DNA of 6,942 bases, from NCBI GenBank assembly GCA_016550395.1, contig JABXGY010000393.1:1-6942 (forward strand). The letters run 5' to 3'. Each line of letters opens with the position of its first letter. Position 1 is the stretch's first letter. The notes beneath the pieces are model-generated. The model did no database searches and was not told the DNA's origin. It was given only the letters and a program-made list of their open reading frames with translations. The position numbers and the translations under genes are program-made. Positions 1 through 4,000 of this stretch are shown one piece after another. Source of the DNA: an archaeon (GTDB lineage Archaea > Asgardarchaeota > Hermodarchaeia > Hermodarchaeales > Hermodarchaeaceae).

Positions 1-2
1 CA

Positions 3-467
3 TCGTGGCAGGATCAGTCCAGAGAAAGTGACATGCGTGCATGCACCTACCTAAGAAACAAACCCTACGAAGACCTACAAGTAGCATACGATCAACTACT
101 TGCAGACTATAATTCATTACTGAGCAGCCACAATACTCTTCAGGCAAACTACAACCAACTGCTGGCAAACTATGAGACTCTTCAAACCAGTTACAACAAT
201 TTACAAGCAAATTACAGCAATCTTGAAAATAACCATACCACTCTGCAAACAAGTTATGACTCTCTAAACTCTGCTTACACCAGCCTTCTCTCTGACCATT
301 CGTCTCTACAAGCCAGTCTCAGTGAATTGAAGTCAAAGTACGAATTTGCAGGAGAAAATGCCAACGCCCTTGACTTGATGTACGTATTTATTGAAACAAC
401 AGTAATCTTCATTGCAACAACAATTTACTTTGTGCTGAGAAAACGAAAACCCAAAAAACAAACCTAA
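3..467 (+). CDS. Membrane-anchored heptad coiled-coil surface protein, 5'-partial
   Basis: The function is unknown; this is probably a cell-surface stalk or spacer protein. From the ATG at 33 it encodes 144 residues. Residues 12-102 form 13 uninterrupted heptads of the form [Tyr/His]-x-x-Leu-x-x-x, a textbook coiled-coil register. Residues 116-135 are a hydrophobic membrane segment, followed by a basic tail (RKRKPKK) that should lie in the cytoplasm, so the coil would be outside. Nothing like a signal peptide lies at the N-terminus. The frame is open back to base 3 with no TATA-like box or ribosome binding site before the ATG, so I take the true start to be beyond the left edge and the ATG at 33 to be internal. 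Coiled-coil plus anchor proteins of this style are frequent in Bathyarchaeia as I remember them; no search was run. It converges on the minus-strand genes. An alternative is a short intact gene starting at 33. I am confident that it is coding and less so about the 5' limit. Confidence 0.8.
   Translation, partial: SWQDQSRESDMRACTYLRNKPYEDLQVAYDQLLADYNSLLSSHNTLQANYNQLLANYETLQTSYNNLQANYSNLENNHTTLQTSYDSLNSAYTSLLSDHSSLQASLSELKSKYEFAGENANALDLMYVFIETTVIFIATTIYFVLRKRKPKKQT
66..338 (+). repeat. 13 x 21-base repeats encoding the coiled-coil heptads
   Basis: The stretch is 273 bases, exactly 13 units of 21 bases without phase change. Each unit encodes one heptad with Tyr or His at the first position and Leu at the fourth (Leu replaces the aromatic only in the last unit). 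The DNA is diverged between units: Leu is written as cta, ctt, ctg, tta and ctc. This points to old duplication with selection on the heptad rather than a recent tandem expansion. Polar residues (Asn, Ser, Gln, Thr) fill the outer positions, and several Asn-x-Ser/Thr sequons suit a glycosylated extracellular rod. Confidence 0.8.
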
Positions 468-470
468 CCT

Positions 471-485
471 TACCTATTTTTCTAC
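471..485 (+). terminator. Possible T-tract terminator of the coiled-coil gene
   Basis: A run of five T (477-481) in a pyrimidine-rich stretch lies 10 bases after the stop codon at 465-467. Archaeal RNA polymerase can terminate on short T-tracts without a hairpin, so the position fits. No stem-loop precedes it. The call rests only on composition and position. Confidence 0.4.
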
Positions 486-544
486 ATCCTATGTCAAGTT
501 TGCGTTTCGGTGCATGTACACCGCATGCATACAACACTCCCGAG

Positions 545-829
545 CTACAGGTGCCGCCGCCAACTATTAACGTCAGTCCAGTCATCCCCTTGATTGGTCT
601 CTGTTACGACTTCTCTCTTCGGAAACGAAGCATTTGTGCATAGACCTTCCACTGGTTCCGCCATAATTTTCAACATTTGAGCGGATGGCATCGGAAAAGC
701 AAATGGCAAAAACTTAGAATGTTTCATGTTCTTAGCAATCTCTCCATCCACCAGTGCCTCTGTTTTCTGAAGGTTAGCGTCTAACATACAAGCATGCGCA
801 GTTGGCAACTTCCTGATTTGTTTCTTCAA
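545..829 (-). CDS. Hypothetical protein, 94 codons; may be the 3' part of a decayed gene
   Basis: I do not recognise this protein. It is an open frame of 94 codons from a TTG at 829 to a TAG at 545-547; the frame itself is open back to a TGA at 860-862. Codon use is purine-first and looks like coding DNA. The product has no membrane segment and no motif I can name, with two cysteines (about residues 14 and 64) in different contexts. The TTG start has no Shine-Dalgarno or TATA-like sequence before it. Coding-like sequence continues upstream in another frame (837-989). It is therefore at least as likely the 3' end of a broken gene as an expressed small protein. It lies 254 bases downstream of the giant Rhs gene on the same strand, where an immunity gene would sit in a bacterial Rhs locus, but nothing in it supports that role. 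Confidence 0.3.
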   Translation of the reverse strand: MKKQIRKLPTAHACMLDANLQKTEALVDGEIAKNMKHSKFLPFAFPMPSAQMLKIMAEPVEGLCTNASFPKREVVTETNQGDDWTDVNSWRRHL

Positions 830-1051
830 GGCAATGTCAATGAATAAGTTGGTAATGCCTCATTATTTCACTGCCCCCGTCAATTTCCATGCCAAGTTTT
901 AGTCCATCCTCAAATCCTTGGAGCCTTCCTTTAAAAAATTGAAGTCTTTGTGTTGTCTCCTCTGTGAAGGCCCAAGCTATGATGTAGGCTTAGATGTCTT
1001 TCGCTGAAACTTTTCAAGTAAGTCTCGCCTCTCGTTCTGTCCAATATGCAT
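545..1051 (-). pseudogene. Decayed minus-strand gene with two frameshifts and an in-frame stop
   Basis: Three minus-strand stretches join into one plausible protein when two frameshifts and a stop are allowed. The first, about 1051-1000, reads a helical segment with ERRDLLEKFQRK. The second, 989-837, reads AYIIAWAFTEETTQRLQ, then an FFKGRLQGFEDGLKLGMEI segment, and stops at 837-839. A TAA at 990-992 splits it from the first stretch, and a one-base frame change is also needed there. The third, 859-545, is the open frame that ends at the TAG. The second and third overlap by 23 bases in different frames, which fits a single indel. The middle stretch is amphipathic with purine-first codons, unlike random reading of spacer. 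I cannot name the family. The alternative is coincidental open reading in a spacer. This entry covers the whole 616-base gap between the two sure genes. Confidence 0.35.
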
Positions 1052-1083
1052 AGAAACATGCAGAAACTTTGCCCTTCACCATC

Positions 1084-4000
1084 TCAGATTTTATGAACCT
1101 TAGGAAGTCCTGATTGTCGGCGACGAAACCAGACATATAGCCCTATGCCGATTAATGCAGCCGCGGCAATACTGAGAATCGCGAATATCCACAAATTTAT
1201 TCCTGACACTTCTATGGTGAGGGTTACATCAGGTTCGGTGGGTCCCTCTTCAGTATTTCCAACGTTGTCTCTGGCGATACTGTAGAAGGCGTATGTATGG
1301 CCAGATTCTCCGACAAAAGCAGCTGAGCTGTTGGTGGTATGGAGCAACCAAGATTCGTAAGGATTGCCATCTTTTGAAACGTAAATGATGTAATCTTTAA
1401 TGCCTGAGCCGTCTAGGTCATTGCCTGTCCAATTCAATTGAACCGTTTCTCCGTTTAATGCGGCGGTCACATTGCTTGTTGGCGGGGCCGCATCTATGAC
1501 GTTGACAAAAGGACCCTCTTTAGGAGCTGGATTGTAGGGTCCTACTCCATCAAAATTGACGAAGGCTTGGTTTTCTATGCGTGTTCCTGTTGGCAGATCT
1601 ACTTCAGGGTTAACAGAAAAGCAGACCCAACCTACTTCATATCCAATTTCAGTAATCGGAGGCAAAAATCCAGCCATGGGATCATCGGGTGTCTCCATGG
1701 TAGTTGAATCTAGGGATCTGAACGTCCAGCTCATTTCACCAGTATTAGGATCGAAGGTCCCCTCAACGTTCACAATCAAATCCATCTGTGGACGAGTATC
1801 CACATAAACATTGAAGTACTGGCAGGGTTCAAGCTCAACAGTCCAGTTAAGGAAGCCGATTTCCTCAAATCTGAATGAAACCCAGTCAATATCCGTATCT
1901 AGCTGATCTTTGACGAAAACATCACATGCAGGTGCAGTAGCGTTCTCCTTATTCCAGAACTCGACTATGTAGTAGAAGTTTTTATCTGGCGGAACGAAAC
2001 GCTTACGATCCTCATACGGTGTACCCGCTGAGTCATAACCAGTTGGGCCGAATTTGTTTTCCGGGGTGGAAGATGAGACTGATTTTACCTGGATTTCATG
2101 ACTTTGGATCTCATCACCCCAACCACCCAATATGTCAAAAATCGAACCAAGTGTCGTTGCGCCGATGAGAACGCATGGTGTTACTACCCACCCGGGTGGG
2201 CTAAAGACAAACATGCCTAAACCCATTATTCCTAAACCTGACCAGCCCCATCCGTGCAATTTCTCCAAACCCGTTCCGATTACAATTTCCCGAGCACCTT
2301 TGGCTATATTTAGCACGGAAGTCACTACACTTAACCCAGAACCAACGATTTTTCCGAACGGTCCAACTTTGCCGATTTTCGAAAGGACTTCAATCGTGGC
2401 ACTTGAGAGGGTTTGGATCATCGGCCAAATGCGCGCACGTTTCAATCCCATAGGATCGATTGCTGTAGTTGGTGAATTGAAAGCGTATCGATACAGGTTG
2501 TGATCTCCAGCGGCTAGATTCAAAGGATCGGCAGTTATAAACCGTCCTAAGTCTGGCTCATAATGCCTCGCTCGCATAAATAGTAATCCGTTCCCTTCGT
2601 ATATCACCCCAAATTCTCCGACATATTCGAAGGGGTTGGGAATAGCTTCCTCTTTTCCAGTACATTCCCCAAAGGGAGAATATTCGTAGCTGTTCACTAC
2701 ATTTCCGTTTTCATTGGTAATCTCTATGGTGTGCCCGGTGGGATCAAAATGGTAATAATAGTTATTGCCACCACCATCAATCTTGGAAATGAGCCCTAGC
2801 CCATGTGTGTAACGAGCTATCAGATTGCCGTCTCCATCATATTCCCCCACCACATCGCCAAACCCCATGGGATCAACTAAATATCTATGCTCTATGCCGT
2901 TATTAATTACGCCGATCCTGTTTCCAAGTGGATCGTAAACATACTCCCATGTTCCTTCGGGAGAAGTGACCTTGGTAAGTCTGTTCTCAAAATTGTATTC
3001 ATAAGTTGTAGTCTGTCCGTCCTCAGTTTTGAAGATCAGGTTGCCGTTGGCATCATAAGAGTAAGACGCATTTCCAACTTCTGTATATTGATTCATGTTG
3101 TTGGAAGTATAAGATGTTGTTTCCCCATCGTTAACGACAGCTATTCTGTTGCCCGCAGCATCATAAAAGTAGCTGATATAATGCCCGTCGGGATAAGTGG
3201 CTTTTGTCAATTGCCCGATACGATCATACTCGTAGTTATAAGTTCCTTCCAAGGTCGTCATCGAAATAGGATTGCCTAGGAGATCACGAGTGTAGTCAAA
3301 CCTAGAAAGAACTTTGCCAGAAGCATCATAATTGATCAAATGAATAATCTGATCAGCAGCATCATATTCATAAGTTGTATAAGCACCACTGCCCACTGTC
3401 CTTTTATTGAGCCTTCCGATCGCATCATATTTATAACGAACAATGTCAGAACCGCTTTCGTCAGATATACGAACCAGACGGCTGGCAACATCATATTCGT
3501 AGTTTAAAGCGTTGCCATCCTGATCCACCCTTTGGATGAGCCTCCCAGCATTATCATAATTATAATCAAGGAAATGCCCCGTCGGGTACGTTATCCTTGT
3601 CAACGTGTTCCGTGTGTTATATTCCATCTCTATTGTTCCGCTTTCATCCGTCGCAGAAATCATATTTCCCGCGGCATCGTATTCGTACGCTATCCACGAG
3701 CCATCTGGATAATCTTTTCGAGTTAGTTGACCCCTACTATTGTACGTATAGCTGATGGCATCACCCTTCCGTGTTATTACGTTAACAAGATTGCCTGCCG
3801 TGTCATAATTCATTAACTCTGTGCTGGAGTTTGCGTAAGTTATATTGAGTAGGTTGCCATACTCGCCGTAGTCAAAGGTGATTTCGTTTCCTCGGGCATC
3901 TCGAAGCCAAACAAGCTTGTTAAACCTTACATCGTATTCCATTGTTATTCTATTACCCATAGGATCTGTAATGCTGATGACGTTACCCCGTTCGTCATAA

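Noticed and set aside
66..338. CRISPR-like array
   Set aside because: The 21-base periodicity is a protein heptad pattern without conserved repeats or unique spacers.
511..530. Inverted repeat tgcatg / catgca with a 7-base loop
   Set aside because: The arms are only 6 bases and are themselves near-palindromic; related gcatgc words also occur by chance at about 40 and 793. It is too weak for a terminator or operator call.
931..940. T6 tract on the minus strand as terminator of the giant gene
   Set aside because: It lies about 145 bases past the stop and coincides with the Phe-Phe-Lys codons of the gene remnant, so its origin is more simply coding.
1084..2442. Classical Rhs toxin with an immunity gene downstream
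   Set aside because: The post-core region has no toxin motif that I can see and ends in a membrane anchor; the downstream frame at 545-829 is unrecognised and possibly broken.
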